From Lepidostoma basale (taxonomy: Eukaryota > Arthropoda > Insecta > Trichoptera > Lepidostomatidae): a stretch of DNA of 64,000 bases. The notes under the pieces are model-generated. The model searched no databases, had not been told where the DNA came from, and was given only the letters and a program-made list of their open reading frames with translations. The stretch spans positions 124,001 to 188,000 of the forward strand of contig JAHDVF020001352.1 of NCBI GenBank assembly GCA_022606425.2. Reading direction: 5' to 3'. A program made the translations under genes and the position numbers. Shown piece after piece: positions 1-11,759 of this stretch. Each line of letters begins with the position of its first letter. Position 1 is the stretch's first letter.

Positions 1-369
1 TTTAAACGAGTAATTATTTTTCCCTCGAATTCTTCATGGTCTCCGTAAGCAGACTTCATTATTCGATATAGCCAATTGAAAACATCTATAGATATCTAAC
101 CTCAACATCCTTCAAGATTCTTTATGGTTAAGAAAAAAATCTTTATTCTGTTGCCAAGCATAATGTATGTGTAAAATATTATATTGAATGTTTAATAGGA
201 ACAAAAGAAATCAATATACGAGTAGATCAATATTAAATAAATATTTAATACCATTATTACATGTAAAAATCCTTCATGTTTTTTCAGTTCGGTTTCTCAG
301 TCAAAATATAATCTACGGTATTTGTCATTAATTATTTATTGAACAATAAAATTTAAATATTAAGTCTTA

Positions 370-405
370 CTGATGATGCCAACATCGTTTAGCGAAACAG
401 CTGTC
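370..405 (+). ncRNA. Hammerhead-ribozyme-like core motif
   Basis: CTGATGA at 370-376 is followed by a weak hairpin, GAAAC at 394-398 and the cleavage-type triplet GTC at 403-405. The stem II pairing (about GCCAAC with GTTTAGC) is imperfect. It is the same family as the copies at 20731 and 63479. A match to the CUGANGA..GAAA..NUH pattern is seen; activity is not claimed. Confidence 0.4.
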
Positions 406-717
406 GCGATGATCAAAAAATGAATAAAAAAATATTATATCATTTAACTTTCAGAAAATATTCATTTTGTATACCAAAGAAGGGCAAGAACAGCCCGAAA
501 TTTGTCTGTGAATATAAATGTTAATAAGTTAGTGGAAACGTAAGTTGTGATATTATAACAATGTAGCAGATTAATCGGTTAATACATATCAATAATTAAT
601 AAGTTTAAATTTTAACCTGTCACGTACAATACCATAATACGACGATTTTTTTTAGTTCTGTTTATTAAACAATTATTTATTGTTTATTGAACAATGATGT
701 ACAACTTCATATTAAAT

Positions 718-867
718 AATTAATACGAATGAAAACGCCCGTTTTCTACAATAGAAAATTCGTTACATTTTATGTAAATGATATGTTTCGCCTAAGGCAT
801 TATCTAATGTCTTACACTACATTTGATAATGTCTTAGGCAGACTTCTAGAAAACAGATGTTTTCATT
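718..867. repeat. Inverted-repeat element, UUGAUAA hammerhead-like subfamily
   Basis: Outer arms (TTAATACGAATGAAAACG at the left, its near reverse complement at 850-867) enclose two head-to-head copies of a hairpin motif. On the minus strand the motif reads TAGATAATGCC, TTA loop, GGC, GAAAC, then ATATC. Related copies lie at 24100, 41700, 48345, 51590 and 54180. No coding capacity is seen. Confidence 0.5.
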
Positions 868-1439
868 CGTATTAATTAACCAATTATAATTTTTGAAAGT
901 TGTCTTTATATGATTTTGTCTTGATTAAAGGTTATGAATCTATTTTAAAATCCATACCGGCTGGTCGGCACTTGAAACAAGCGCTATATTTTGAAGAGTC
1001 TAAGGTTTCACAATCGTGGCGTGAGTTCAAAGCATTTTTTATAGATTTGAATATCTAAAACATGAGAAGTCCATCGGTATTCGGAGCACGTCCCTCTCGT
1101 GCTCGGTCCGGCGAGCGGACTCCACATTTAACACACCTTGTAATGAACAGGCGGGAATACTTTCTGTGGGTGGCAATGCAGTGCCCAGTTTAACATATCT
1201 TATTCTTCCGCGTACCTACGGCTACTACACATGCGCCGGTAGAAAAATCAAGGAGTCGTTCGGGACAAATCTATAAGAAAACAGAGAGCGTTCCAAATTC
1301 GAATAATGACAGTTAAGAACGTGATTGAAATGCTGTATTTGTGGTTTGAAATTAAAGTGTTCTTTAACACACACATAAACGCAAACTAATACAAAATACT
1401 TGTTTTATTATTTATTGTATATAACAATAACAATTAAAT

Positions 1440-1532
1440 GAAACGATGTTGTTAACTACTTCCACTTTTGTCTTTATTTCGACAGCGACCTGTTTCGCCA
1501 AGCTCACTGGCATCGACAGACTCCAGACTCGG
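1440..1532 (-). repeat. Hammerhead-like repeat remnant
   Basis: On the minus strand the sequence reads ATGCCAG, a short loop, TTGGC, then GAAAC and a nearby GTC. It matches the copies at 56520 and 60960, which share the flank ACTTCCACTTTTGTC. The CUGANGA part is degenerate (CTGTCGATG). It directly abuts a LINE-C 3' end. Confidence 0.35.
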
Positions 1533-1735
1533 TCTGCTCGGAGATCGACGTCTTTCATATTAGTGAAAGTATGTTCAGAAGGCAAATACTCTTAATTCTG
1601 GAGAGTATCTTGTCTTCCTAATGTCGAACCATCTCTCATGCGTTTCTGGTAGTATACTTTACACAATATATTATTTTACTTGTTTTCAATAGATTGATGA
1701 AATAAACTGATTTGATTTGATTGATTTGATATAGT
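1533..1735 (+). mobile_element. LINE-C 3' UTR fragment with (TTTGA)n tail
   Basis: Shares ATCGACGTCTTTCATATTAG and the following 150 bp with 5107-5378 and 38370-38640, and ends in AATAAACTGATTTGATTTG. Tails of this sort are common on insect LINEs. No coding part is retained. Confidence 0.7.
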
Positions 1736-1739
1736 TGCT

Positions 1740-3630
1740 GAGCAGAATTTGACTCATATAGACATCAACACTGACAATTTAAATAATCCCTTTTCACAAA
1801 GTGATCAAATAGCTTAAGAAGTCAAGTTGGACAGGAAATCAACAGGGAGCACAAGTGCAATTGTACGCATTTAAAACAGCTGAAAATTCATTCAAAAGAG
1901 AGTGTTCACATGGAAATAATATATCAAACAAAAGTGATTTACAAAAGGCATAACTATCCAGATTAAATTACGTCAAATAAATCAAATCTTCCAGCAGATA
2001 AATTCATAAGTTGCAGTATATACGTTTGCTATTTAGCAGCTGCATCCAACATGCAAAACATAATGATGGTATTTTGCCTTGATGTAAAAAGAAACATCAC
2101 TTGAATACTGCTACTTCTATTCAATTTATCTTCAACGCAATTGATTTTTTATCTACGCTCTGCAATAGTTTGTTTGATAAGTACGCGTTTCGACTTAAGC
2201 TCCTATTCATACTTTTTTACTACAACTAACTGACGGAATCACAATAAATCTCTGTATATGTTCTTAATGCGCTGTTTGATTACATGAAAACAGATCAGCA
2301 CAGTCAGTGCCCTAATGGATATATGTACGTAAGCCAACAATACAAAACACTAGCAAATTGTAGTCAATTTATTTTTATGTACAAATCGTTAATTTTTACA
2401 CAACGTTCCATTAATTCTTTCCCGCGTTGTACCGAGTATCCAGTGTGAAAGATTACCCATAAACATAAACATAAAAACTATAAAAAATAGAACATAAAAC
2501 AACAAGTTACTGTCAGAGAAAGAGTGGAACATAATGATGTATGGATTGAGAAATAGCGATGACCTTTCGATTGTAATAATAATTATTCGAGATTAAAAAT
2601 CGAGTGCACTTTTATTACATACCGCATTTTACAACTAGTTTCAGCAAGTGTCGGTGCAGAAAAGTACTGGTAATTAATTACCCTGGACGTGTAACATCGA
2701 TCAAATGGAACATTTACGATCTCGACTAATTTCGGCTGTAAAACAGACACCTTCAAATACGGCGGTGCTCTGACCGCCATTGCCGGCCACTCCCTGCCAC
2801 CTGAACGATCTATTCTTTGAAATGGGCATGTAATATCTTATTAGGCGGAAGAGTTCGGAACATCTGCGCTGGACCCGGAGAGAAAGGCATTGAAAAACAA
2901 TTCTTAAATAAAATATTGTGCAGATCAGTAAATCAGTGCGAGAGAATGTGAAAAGTCTGGTCGGAAATGGGAGGGTTCTTACTAAATAACAATTTCTTAG
3001 AAACCCAACGCAATGCCCGAATAAAAATAATTTATTGAGTAATAAAATAATACGCAAACTTATTAACAGTGGCTTCATGGTACTATATTCTTCCTTTACC
3101 CACGGTGCTGGAGAGTGAGTATCCAATTAGAAATGTGTATTTAAAATTGATTTAAGGCAAAAGCTACTAGGTTTATGATATTAACTATAAAAATGATTGT
3201 ATAGTGAATTAAACATCGAAAAGTAAAAATATACACAACAACGTACGTGTACACGTCTTGTCCGCGCGACAGTCACGGCAGCAATGAACTCGCGCGTCAC
3301 CATTTTAAGCTTTATAAGCTGAACCATCACCCTGTTGATTTGGACGGGAAGGTAAACAATTAAGATATTTTTTATATCTTAGAATACTAACCATTTTCAT
3401 TTACATTTAACATATACACAATGCCACGCACGCATGTTGATTTTTCCAACTCCTTACGTAAATTTAAAATATGTTATAATATTTCAGGACAATCAATTTG
3501 ATTTAATCGTTATTGTATTTAAACGCAGAATACATAAGAGAGAAAATTAGAGAGTTTTTCTAGTTCTACATTAAAATTAAAAAGAATCTTCAATCTGTAT
3601 ACAGAGTTTCATTCATTCAAAAGCTAATCA
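1740..3630. other. Intronic or flanking AT-rich DNA without recognised feature
   Basis: No exon, transposon domain or clear repeat was recognised. Two overlapping minus-strand open frames (2583-3126) lack recognisable domains and look accidental. A GC-richer patch lies at about 2760-2880. Any Serrate exon here would have to be short, and I found no EGF-type cysteine pattern. Confidence 0.4.
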
Positions 3631-3639
3631 TCATGGGCA

Positions 3640-3815
3640 AAGTGGAGGGAAGGCGACCATAAGGACGACCACCGAGCCGCTGGACCGATCAAATCAGGGT
3701 GGTGACTGGTCTCTCATTAGTTGCAGCCTGGAGACTGACGGGTAACAAGAGCGCATGGCATGCCATGGTCAATAGTTTACACGATGGACACGACTCTCAA
3801 TCATGAGGAATACGA
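3640..3815 (+). mobile_element. RTE-type LINE 3' coding remnant
   Basis: The plus strand reads GRPPSRWTDQIRVVTG and, further on, AAWRLTGNKSAWHAMV with one internal stop. This matches the usual C-terminal tail of RTE-type endonuclease/reverse-transcriptase polyproteins (GRPPxRWxDxI...A..R..W). It is a family separate from LINE-A, and decayed. Confidence 0.65.
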
Positions 3816-3884
3816 CTGAAAAAAATATTGAGTTTATCATTGAGCAATCAGCAGTATGTAACAAAACTATGATAAAAGTATATA

Positions 3885-3955
3885 TACTCGTGCAATTTAT
3901 AAAATAATGATGATTTCATAGAAGTCAGTTCATATTATTGCAATGTAAATCATAT
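3885..3955 (+). repeat. Left copy of 71-bp direct repeat flanking a LINE-A
   Basis: Begins TACTCGTGCAATTTATAAAA and ends AATGTAAATCATAT. About 65 of 71 positions match 4268-4338 without gaps. The LINE-A at 3956-4267 lies exactly between the two copies, so this reads as an unusually long target-site duplication. Confidence 0.75.
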
Positions 3956-4267
3956 GAAAGGATCATTAGGATGGTTTGGACATATGGAAATAATGAATGA
4001 AGAAAGAATGGTAAAAAAATATATGTTAACGATGTAAATGGAACCAGAAATAGAGGAAGACCGAAGAAAACGTGGCACGATCAAATAAATCAAATATTGA
4101 ATGTCGGCCATGTGAGGAGTCGGAGAAATCGACGCGCGTGCACGACACGATGTATGAATGTTGAGGAAGCGAGAGAAATATGTCAGGAATGAAAAGTTTG
4201 GCAGTCCATTCTTTCTGCCTACCCCTTCGGGGAGACGGCGTAATGGTTAGTTAGTTAGTTAGTTAGT
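3956..4267 (+). mobile_element. LINE-A copy, 5'-truncated, frameshifted
   Basis: Encodes the family C-terminus: GSLRWFGHME, RGRPKKTWHDQINQIL-like and RACTRRCMNVEEA segments, but with a frameshift near 4020 and a stop at ECQE*. It ends with the hallmark CCCCTTCGGGGAGACGGCGT and (TTAG)n. The 71-bp direct repeats on both sides mark the insertion limits. Confidence 0.9.
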
Positions 4268-4338
4268 TACTCGTACAATTTATAAAAGAATGATGATCTC
4301 ACAGAAGTCAGTGCATATTATTGCAATGTAAATCATAT
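4268..4338 (+). repeat. Right copy of 71-bp direct repeat flanking a LINE-A
   Basis: Starts TACTCGTACAATTTATAAAA directly after the (TTAG)n tail of the LINE. It differs from 3885-3955 at about six positions, spread along the copy. Confidence 0.75.
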
Positions 4339-4740
4339 ACTGTAATGTTGTGTGAATAAATGATTTCCCATGTACCTACCTAATTATTGCATAATAGGTC
4401 ACCAGGGCCACTGTTCACGGCTGTGGCAGATCGAGATTATTGATTCCGCAGCCATTTGGCAGGTTCTGTACTCACTAACATACAACGTACAATCTGCCAG
4501 TAATACCTTACCGGATCAAGACAGTAGCGTAACTGAGGGTATTATTTGCAAACCCGGCAAATTCCACCAATAATCAAAAGTGAGATATGAATTGGGTCTT
4601 TTTCATAATACATTTGCACACAATTTTAATTGATTTTCAGTTTCAAATTCGGCTTCATTCTGAAGAATATAGCTGATGATTCGTAAATATCTAAAAGAAC
4701 ATAATGTGTTATATTATTTTTATTTTGTTATTTTATTGTA

Positions 4741-5031
4741 ACTAAGTAACTAACTAACCATCACGCCTCCCCGAAGGGGTAGGCAGAAAGAATGGACTAC
4801 CCCACTTTTCTTTCCTGACATATTTCTCTCGATTCCTCAACATTCATACATCGTCTCATGCACGCGCGTCGATTTCTCCGACTCCTCACATGGCCGACAT
4901 TCAATATTTGATTTATTTGATCGTGCCACGTTTTCCTCAGTTTTTCTCTATTTCTGGTTCCATTTACATCATTAACATATATATTTTTTACCATTCTTTC
5001 TTTCCATATGTCCAAACCATCTCAGACCATC
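4741..5031 (-). mobile_element. LINE-A copy, minus strand
   Basis: Starts (in plus orientation) with the reverse of the (TTAG)n tail and CCATCACGCC. The minus strand codes a C-terminal segment with RKTWHDQINQILNVGHV. The 9-bp duplication TTTATTGTA at 4732-4740 and 5032-5040 defines the ends. Confidence 0.9.
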
Positions 5032-5106
5032 TTTATTGTATATCATTGTATTTCATATTATTTGATAGCGACAGTACAGATTGTTTTATCTACCAGCCAC
5101 CAGAAT

Positions 5107-5378
5107 AAATCTGCCCCTGGTGACACCGGCGGGAAAAGCAATTAGTGTGCTGAACGCGGTCTCTTCGGAGATCGACGTCTTTCATATTAGTGAAGGTACG
5201 TTCAGGGGATAAATACTCTTGACATTAGAACGTATCTTGTTTTCCTAATGTTGAACCATCTCTTATGCGTTCCTGGTATTATGCTGTATTTTTATAATAT
5301 TTTATCTGTACTCAATAGATGACTTAAACATTTTGCTGTTTGCAATGTCGCAATGCTGATTTGATTTGATTTGATATT
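5107..5378 (+). mobile_element. LINE-C 3' UTR with (GATTT)n tail
   Basis: Shares GACACCGG..GAACGCGGTCTC..ATCGACGTCTTTCATATTAG with 38370-38640. It ends GATTTGATTTGAT and is followed at once by an A' element fragment. Confidence 0.7.
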
Positions 5379-5521
5379 GGTGGCGATGAGGTTTGCAACC
5401 CAGCGTCTCTCGCGGGGGCGAAAAGAGAAGGATGGAGTGCCGCATCGGTTAAAGTGTGGCAGTCCGTTCTTTCTGCCTATCCCTTCGGTGAGACGGCGTG
5501 ATGGTTAGTTAGTTAGTAAGT
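5379..5521 (+). mobile_element. A' element (LINE-A-tailed nonautonomous unit), 5'-truncated
   Basis: Begins TGGTGGCGATGAGGTTTGCA, as inside the longer A' copies at 13447 and 45510, then CGGGGGCGAAAAGAGAAGGA and the common LINE-A 3' end with (TTAG)n. It sits in or next to the LINE-C tail. Confidence 0.75.
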
Positions 5522-5939
5522 TATTTATAATAATCAATATTATAGCTTTCGTGTTATATCTATAATAACTTTAGTTCAGTGCCGTGGGTAAAGGATGGAT
5601 TTACTACCGTAAAGCGATTGTTAATTAGTTCATGATTTCGATATACTCGTAGATAAAGAAATAATGATATTTATAATAATTACTATTTCATTATTGTACT
5701 AAGGACATACAGTCCTGGAGACGCCATATGAGAAGAGTCGACTTCAGGTAAATGGGACACAGGTTAGGGAAAAGAAGAAGTTAATTAGTATACCATTGTC
5801 TATGTTAGCATTATTTGATTAAAAAAGAATTAGATGTACTCGTAAAAATAATATAATGTTGGGTAAAAATAAGAAGTGATCATCAAAATGGTTTTAATGA
5901 AATCATATTAACAATCTATATTCGAAAATCAGTATAATC

Positions 5940-6230
5940 AACACTTAGATCCTTCCTTCCTTCCTTAGCCATCTCTCCACTGCTGAATATTGGCCTCCTC
6001 CATTTTCTTCCACTCCACTCTATATTGGGCTTTTCTTTGCCACATTTTACCCGCGACAGGGATAATGTCGTCGGCCCACTCCTCTTTTTCTATACCATGG
6101 TCTCCATTTGAGGACTCTGGGTGCCCATCGCTCTGTACCCTGTCTGGCGACATGACCTGCCCACTGTCATTTCTGCTTAACGACAAGGTCCATTATGTCT
6201 ATGACTTTGTTTCGGCGTCTTATTCCTTAA
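5940..6230 (-). mobile_element. RTE-type LINE 3' end
   Basis: The minus strand codes EEWADDIIPVAGKMWQRKAQ..WKKMEEANIQQWRDG, the classic RTE polyprotein end (WADDI..AG..W...AQ.R..W..LEEA). The 5' portion is missing. The flank shows the simple repeat CCTTCCTTCCTT. Confidence 0.75.
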
Positions 6231-6399
6231 TTTCTTATTTTGTCTATTAGAGATACGCCTAACATTTGTCTTTCCATGGACCTTTACGCACTTAGATAAT
6301 AACACTGAATGGTTTAATTAACTTCTACCAAAATAGATTTAGCTTCAACAATTAATAAGTTGGTTGTAAGTTTTCATTAATGATTTATTGAAAACGCGT

Positions 6400-6590
6400 G
6401 TTTTATAACCTCGTCAATGGTACGCCAGTGCCCTGGTCCGAGGTGTGTCTCGGCTAGCAGCGAAAGCTGTAACACCTGAACAACGCTTTGGTTTTGTGTT
6501 ATTATTTGGCCCGATGGACAATCCTTTCGCTTTTTGAGGTGCGCCCACCGCCCAGGGTCGTCTTCCGAAATAACTGGATCAAATTAGGTA
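6400..6590. other. GC-richer segment of unknown nature
   Basis: Stands out from AT-rich surroundings (GTGCCCTGGTCCGAGGTGTG, GCGCCCACCGCCCAGGGTCG nearby). No domain, tRNA-like box or second copy in the window was recognised. It could be an unrecognised repeat or a conserved element. Confidence 0.25.
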
Positions 6591-7382
6591 TTATTCAGAC
6601 AGAATCTAACGTTGTTAAAAAATTAGTTATGCTGAGAGAAAAATATGAAACTTGAAAACCGATGAAACTTTGATATTATTATAAAAGTAGAGAAAACCAT
6701 GTGTTAATTCATCAAAAACATATTCTACACGTATGCCAATTTTTATCGTACTTCCGATGATGAAGGTATAAAACCTTAAAAAATACGCTTAAAATATAAA
6801 CTCAAAAGTGGAGAAAACAAAATGCAGTAAGAATAAGAATATTAAAGATTATATATGTGACTATATAGTTAATGCTTAGCATATTAAAAAAAAACGTAAA
6901 TAAATCACTTGTTCTTTTACTTCTTGGCTTGATTAATTTTTTTGTCAGAAGTAAAAAACGTGAGTATTGTTGATAATGTAAATAAAAGTATTAATCTTAA
7001 AACCAGTTTGAAAGTAAAGTTTTTACACGAGAAACTGTATTGTAAGCTTATATTTATTATGTCCTCCAAACAGGTACTAATACGTTTAATTTATTAATTT
7101 AGTAGATAAAAAAACATTACACGCGCGTTACCAATGTAATGTTACACTGTGTTCAAATGTAGTAGTCTTCAAAATAGGTTTCGTGTTTTATAAAGGATTA
7201 AAAAAAACTTTTGTATGGAGCAGATAGTAAACCACTAGCGGATTGACGTAGAGAGACTCATTTGTGTGTTAACTTATAGATATTTATGAAGCTTTTAATT
7301 TCAATTTTTAACAATGCATATAAATAAAAATTTGCACTATAATTGTTCCTATAGTATAGACAGTTGATACTTATGGTCTTGA

Positions 7383-7795
7383 AACTGTTACACTGTCCAA
7401 ACAAAGTGCCGAGAAACTACGAGTGACCCAAAGAGACATGGAAAGGGCCACGTGGAATAAGCCTACGAGACAGAGTCAAAAACGATACGGTGAGAAAAAA
7501 ACAAAGTTCACTGGACATCATCCACCGGGTGGCGACTCTAAAATGGCAATGGGCAGGTCACGTAGCCAGAAGATCAGACGAAAAGTGGACAAGAAGACTG
7601 CTGACTTGGAGACCATGGACGGCAAAGAAAAGTGCAGGGTGACCGCAACTACGGTGGAACGATGATCTGAATAGACAAGTCGGAATAATCTGGATGCAGT
7701 CTGTACAGGACAGAGTGACATGGAAGCGAATAGAGGAGGCCTTTGGAGGCCCAGGAGTGGACGGGAATAGGCTGAGGAAGAAGAAGAAGATAAGC
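7383..7795 (+). mobile_element. RTE-type LINE 3' end (RTE-1 family)
   Basis: The coding sense runs from CRETTSDPKRH-like through WQWAGHVARRSDEKWTRR, then RWNDDLNRQVGIIWMQS and WKRIEEAF, ending with a (GAA)n tail. It is the same family as 9948-10304, 22227-22600 and 37713-37815. Several frameshifts break it. Confidence 0.85.
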
Positions 7796-8399
7796 ACGAG
7801 ATTAAAAAAAGTTTTGATGTCACTTTGAACATAATTTTTGCTAATTTTTAAAATATGTTAACGTATTGTTTCTTGTCAAAGTAAAACATCTTTAAGTATA
7901 AAATCGTCTTGATCTATATAAAGTTTTCAAAAAAACCTATTGTTTTTTATAATAATATCAAAGTTTCATCGGTTTGACAAATATGGTAATTAAAAAAAAT
8001 TAAATATAGAATGTCATACTCCGTTTCAAGAACCAACGCGAATTAAAATAAGTTGGTTTATATTTAATTGACTTATACAATTACAAGCTCACATGAATCA
8101 TTCCGCAATACAACAGGCCAATGGTTTATTTATGGGTGTTTTTTTGTAACATTTGCGCAAGTGGCATCCTTTTGCGAGAGCAGTTTTTATTCGCCATCCC
8201 TTTGGAGGTTCAAGGGAGCCGACAGATGCGCCCTCGTCCCGGACAAAGGACCTCCCGGCAATCGATACATTTATTATTTTTTAGCAAAGCGATGCCTCAA
8301 TAAGAGGGACGTCTGTATTATGGAACGAGTAGAGCAGATAAAGCCAAAGACATAAGAACGCTTTATTTTTAAAATCTTTTGATAATACTTGTAAAACCA

Positions 8400-8990
8400 A
8401 CCATCTTCTAATAAAGTCGGTTAAACGAGAATCTACCTTTTGAATATTATCCAGAGATTGACATCTATCGAATAAATCAAGAATTATTCAAGAGGCGATT
8501 AATATCATTTATGTGGAGGACTCTACCTCTAGACTGGTAATTTTTATGTAATATTTTTTTACGTATTTAATGTGACTTGTAGACAATATATTTTTTATAG
8601 ATGGTTGAGGTTTTCATTTAGTAAAACTCCCCTGTAAGTTAAAGTATAACGAAAACATGATTGCTTTTACATTGATTGATTTAGATATAAAACTATATAA
8701 ACATTGGTGACAAATTTGTTTATTTACTAGAAAACCGAAAAAGCTATAGCGCTTTCATAATATATATATATTAATAATATATGTTTTAATTGAATATCGT
8801 TGTAATATCGACATTTTTCGAAGTCGTATTTTGTATCAAATTATTTTTATAGAATAATTCGACGATTTAAGTTTGTATAAGGACACATTTAAAGTTGTTA
8901 TTTGGAATTTCTTTTTAAATTATAAAAACATAAAAATCTAATTAAAAATTCCTTTATCAAATATATTTATAATAGTTTTATTCCAGTTAT
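8400..8990. other. AT-rich intronic DNA, nothing recognised
   Basis: Low-complexity AT-rich sequence without recognised repeat or open frame of interest. The preceding GC-richer patch (8160-8260) gives an open frame of 95 codons on the plus strand with no recognisable domain. Confidence 0.4.
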
Positions 8991-8993
8991 GTC

Positions 8994-9030
8994 TTCGATC
9001 AGTTTTGCCAGCTCACTGGCATCATCATTC
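8994..9030 (-). ncRNA. Hammerhead-like motif, degenerate
   Basis: On the minus strand: ATGATGA, stem TGCCAG, loop TGAG, CTGGC, then AAAAC. Stem II is good, but core positions C3 (A) and G12 (A) are changed, so it is probably inactive. It is related to 60960-61035. Confidence 0.35.
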
Positions 9031-9584
9031 TTTTTTTAATTTTACATTTAGAAATATTTTACAGGCATTATAAACTCTTTATCGGAAGAATGACGTATGA
9101 TAAATAGACAAAATATCATTCATTTTTCTGATTATGAAGCCATAATACCTTTCACAAAAATAAACCCAAAAATATAAAAAAGTGCTTTCATTAAAAATAT
9201 ATAATAATGGAATGCCTTGAGTTAATCAAATCAATTGAATAATTTTTTTTATTAGAATATTTACTTAGTACTAAGGCAATTATTTAAGATTGATGATTTC
9301 ACTAAGTGGTAGAAAAAAATCTTGGTAGCATACGATTTCAATTAAACTCACATTAACCATCTTTACTATATTAGTTGATATTTCAGTTCATTCAAATGAT
9401 ATTTTAGACAATCCCGAAATAATCTAATGTATTAACATTTAAAGAACTCACGATACGTACTGTCAAGTAGATAAATATATGTTAAAATCACATTTTTCTA
9501 CCGGGTGTTTCAAACACATTTTAGATCCTATTGTTATATAAATGCACGTCGGCAATAACAATATTACTGGGGAGTGCCCCGTGT

Positions 9585-9630
9585 CATCCTTCACCCCAGA
9601 ACAGACACGGGGACCTCACACCCTTGTGTA
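9585..9630. repeat. Perfect 9-bp stem with about 20-nt loop
   Basis: CCCCGTGTC and GACACGGGG are perfect inverted copies separated by about 20 bases in a GC-rich island. No terminator or gene context explains it. It may belong to an unrecognised repeat. Confidence 0.35.
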
Positions 9631-9865
9631 ATTTATGCCACATTGTTACAGTAAAAGTCCTGCCCTACATGCGCATATGAACAAGTGTCATATAATAGAA
9701 AACTTAAATTTTGCGAGCTTCTCAAACTGTGGTAAAATGTAAACGCTATTTAAAAAATATGCATATAATTAATTAATAACACTTTAAGCCGAAACACATT
9801 CACTTCAAGCTAATTGTGAAAAATCTTCATTTTAAATAACAATACTTTTTGTTAATACAGATTGT

Positions 9866-10345
9866 GGTCTAGATTAATGAACGCTTGGCTCCTGGTTCAG
9901 GAAACTTCGACTCAATCCTGCACGCGACCCGGTTCTTTATTCACAATCCTCTTCTTCTTCTCTTCTTCCTCAGCCTATTCCCGCCCACTCCTGGACAAAG
10001 GTCTCCTCCATTCGCTTTCATATCACTCTGTCTTGTGCAGACTGCATCGAGGTTATTCCGACGTGTCTGTTCAGGTCATCCTTCCACCGTAGTTGCGGTC
10101 GCCCTGCACTTCTCTTTGCCGTCCACGGTCTTCAATTCAGCAGTCTTCTTGTGACGTGACCCGCCTGTTGCCATTTTAGAGTTGCCACCCGGTGGATGAT
10201 GTCAGTGACCCTTGTTCTTTCTCTTACAGTATCGTTTCTGACTCTGTCTCTTAGGCTTATTCCTAACATGGCTCTTTGGGTCACTCGCAGTTTCTCGGCA
10301 CTCGTTCACAATAATAACCTATTATTTCTAATCACATTATGGATT
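9866..10345 (+). mobile_element. tRNA-derived SINE (S2), split by an RTE insertion
   Basis: The left part GTGGTCTAGATTAATGAACG..CTTGGCTCC..ACTCAATCC aligns with the S2 SINE at 15172. The right part (10313 on, ATAACCTATTATTTC) aligns with the downstream part of the same SINE. The RTE at 9948-10304 lies between, flanked by TTCACAAT at 9940-9947 and 10305-10312. Confidence 0.75.
9948..10304 (-). mobile_element. RTE-1 3' end inserted in S2 SINE
   Basis: The minus strand carries the same tail as 7383-7795 (coding LRDRVRNDTVRE-like, WNDDLNRHVGI-like and W..MEE segments). The (GAA)n tail is at the left end. The 8-bp target duplication TTCACAAT proves the nested insertion. Confidence 0.85.
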
Positions 10346-10349
10346 GTAT

Positions 10350-11110
10350 GAAAAATCAAAAACCTTTAATTTAAGCCCTTACGTGTTATTAAAAAAATTA
10401 AATATATATATCACCCCTAAATAAAAATAGTAAATCCATTAACATTATCGTTATTTAATATTTAAATATAATTAATATGTATGCTCTATTTGCTACGTCA
10501 ATAACATTTTAAACATTATAAAATATTTTTTTATTTCGTTTCCGATAATTTGTACTAACGTAAAAACATTCTAACGAAAACAAATTAAACTAGAGCAGGT
10601 ATTATAATTGCAATTATTTCTAATGAGTGGAATGTTTTTAAGTCAGTAAAAGACTGGTATAAAATTTAATGACAATTAAGAATTCTATTATTTGAAACAA
10701 AATAAAAAATATATAATAATAATCTACAGAAATAATACGTGAGTATTTAAAAAAAAAGCAAAGTTTAAAAACCACTGTAGGATACTTGTGGAACATTGAC
10801 ACGGAACATTAAACATTAGAGGGTAGGATTCTATTGAGAATAGATTTCCTACTGTTTGCAAATTCAGGTTAGTGGTCTAACTATTTCATTGTGCAGCCAC
10901 TCTTGAGAGCCATAAATAATCTAGGAGATGGAGGACTTTTTTACCATTATCCTGAGGCCACGAGGGAACCAATTGAATTGTTTGTTAATGGATATAGATC
11001 TACATAGGGTAGAATTGAAAAAAAAGTTTAGGGATAAAACATACAATCTCCTCTTAGATAATTTGGATTGTATCGATTTTGTCATCAGTAAAACGGGTCA
11101 ATAAGAATAT
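10350..11110. other. AT-rich intronic DNA, nothing recognised
   Basis: No repeat, exon or RNA gene was recognised. The sequence is very AT-rich with short homopolymers. Confidence 0.4.
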
Positions 11111-11128
11111 CCAATACTCTTTATTTTT

Positions 11129-11453
11129 ACTAACTAACTAACTAACTAACCATCACGCCGTCTCCCCGAAGGGGTAGGCAGAAAGAATGGATTGCCACAC
11201 CTTTCTTTCCTGACATATTTTTCTCGCTTCCTCAACATTCATACATCGTGTCATGCACGCGCGTCGATTTCTCTGACTCCTCACATGGCCGACATTCAAT
11301 ATTTGATTTATTTGATCGTGCCACGTTTTCCTCGGTCTTCCTCTATTTCTGGTACCATTTACATCATTAACATATAATTTTTTTACCATTCTTTCTTCAT
11401 TCATTCTTTCCATATGTCCAAACCATCTTAATGATCCTTTCATTATTTTGATC
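11129..11453 (-). mobile_element. LINE-A copy with 12-bp target duplication
   Basis: The minus strand is open from MKGSLRWFGHMERM through RGRPRKTWHDQINQILNV to AYPFGETA. The insertion is bounded by the perfect duplication CTCTTTATTTTT at 11117-11128 and 11454-11465. The copy is young and intact in its retained part. Confidence 0.95.
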
Positions 11454-11629
11454 CTCTTTATTTTTCGTGTAACAAATTCGTTTTCTCGTGTTTTTCATCA
11501 AACACTGGCATTATTTATATATATTTGAGTAATTAAAATGTGCCTTTCTAAAAATAAAATACATGCTCAACGGCTGAAGAAAAAATATATACACGGACAT
11601 ATGAGATATACAATTTTGATAAAAATTGT

Positions 11630-11752
11630 ATAACCGCGTCTGAATGTTGAGGAAGCGAGAGAAATATGTCAGGAAAGAAAAGTGTGGTAGTCCATTCATT
11701 CTGCCTACCCCTTCGGGGAGACGGCGTGATGGTTAGTTAGTTAGTTAAGTTA
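11630..11752 (+). mobile_element. LINE-A 3' end, short
   Basis: Contains TGAATGTTGAGGAAGCGAGA, then the family 3' end and (TTAG)n. It starts abruptly after AT-rich DNA and is strongly 5'-truncated. Confidence 0.85.
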
Positions 11753-11759
11753 CTGGGGT

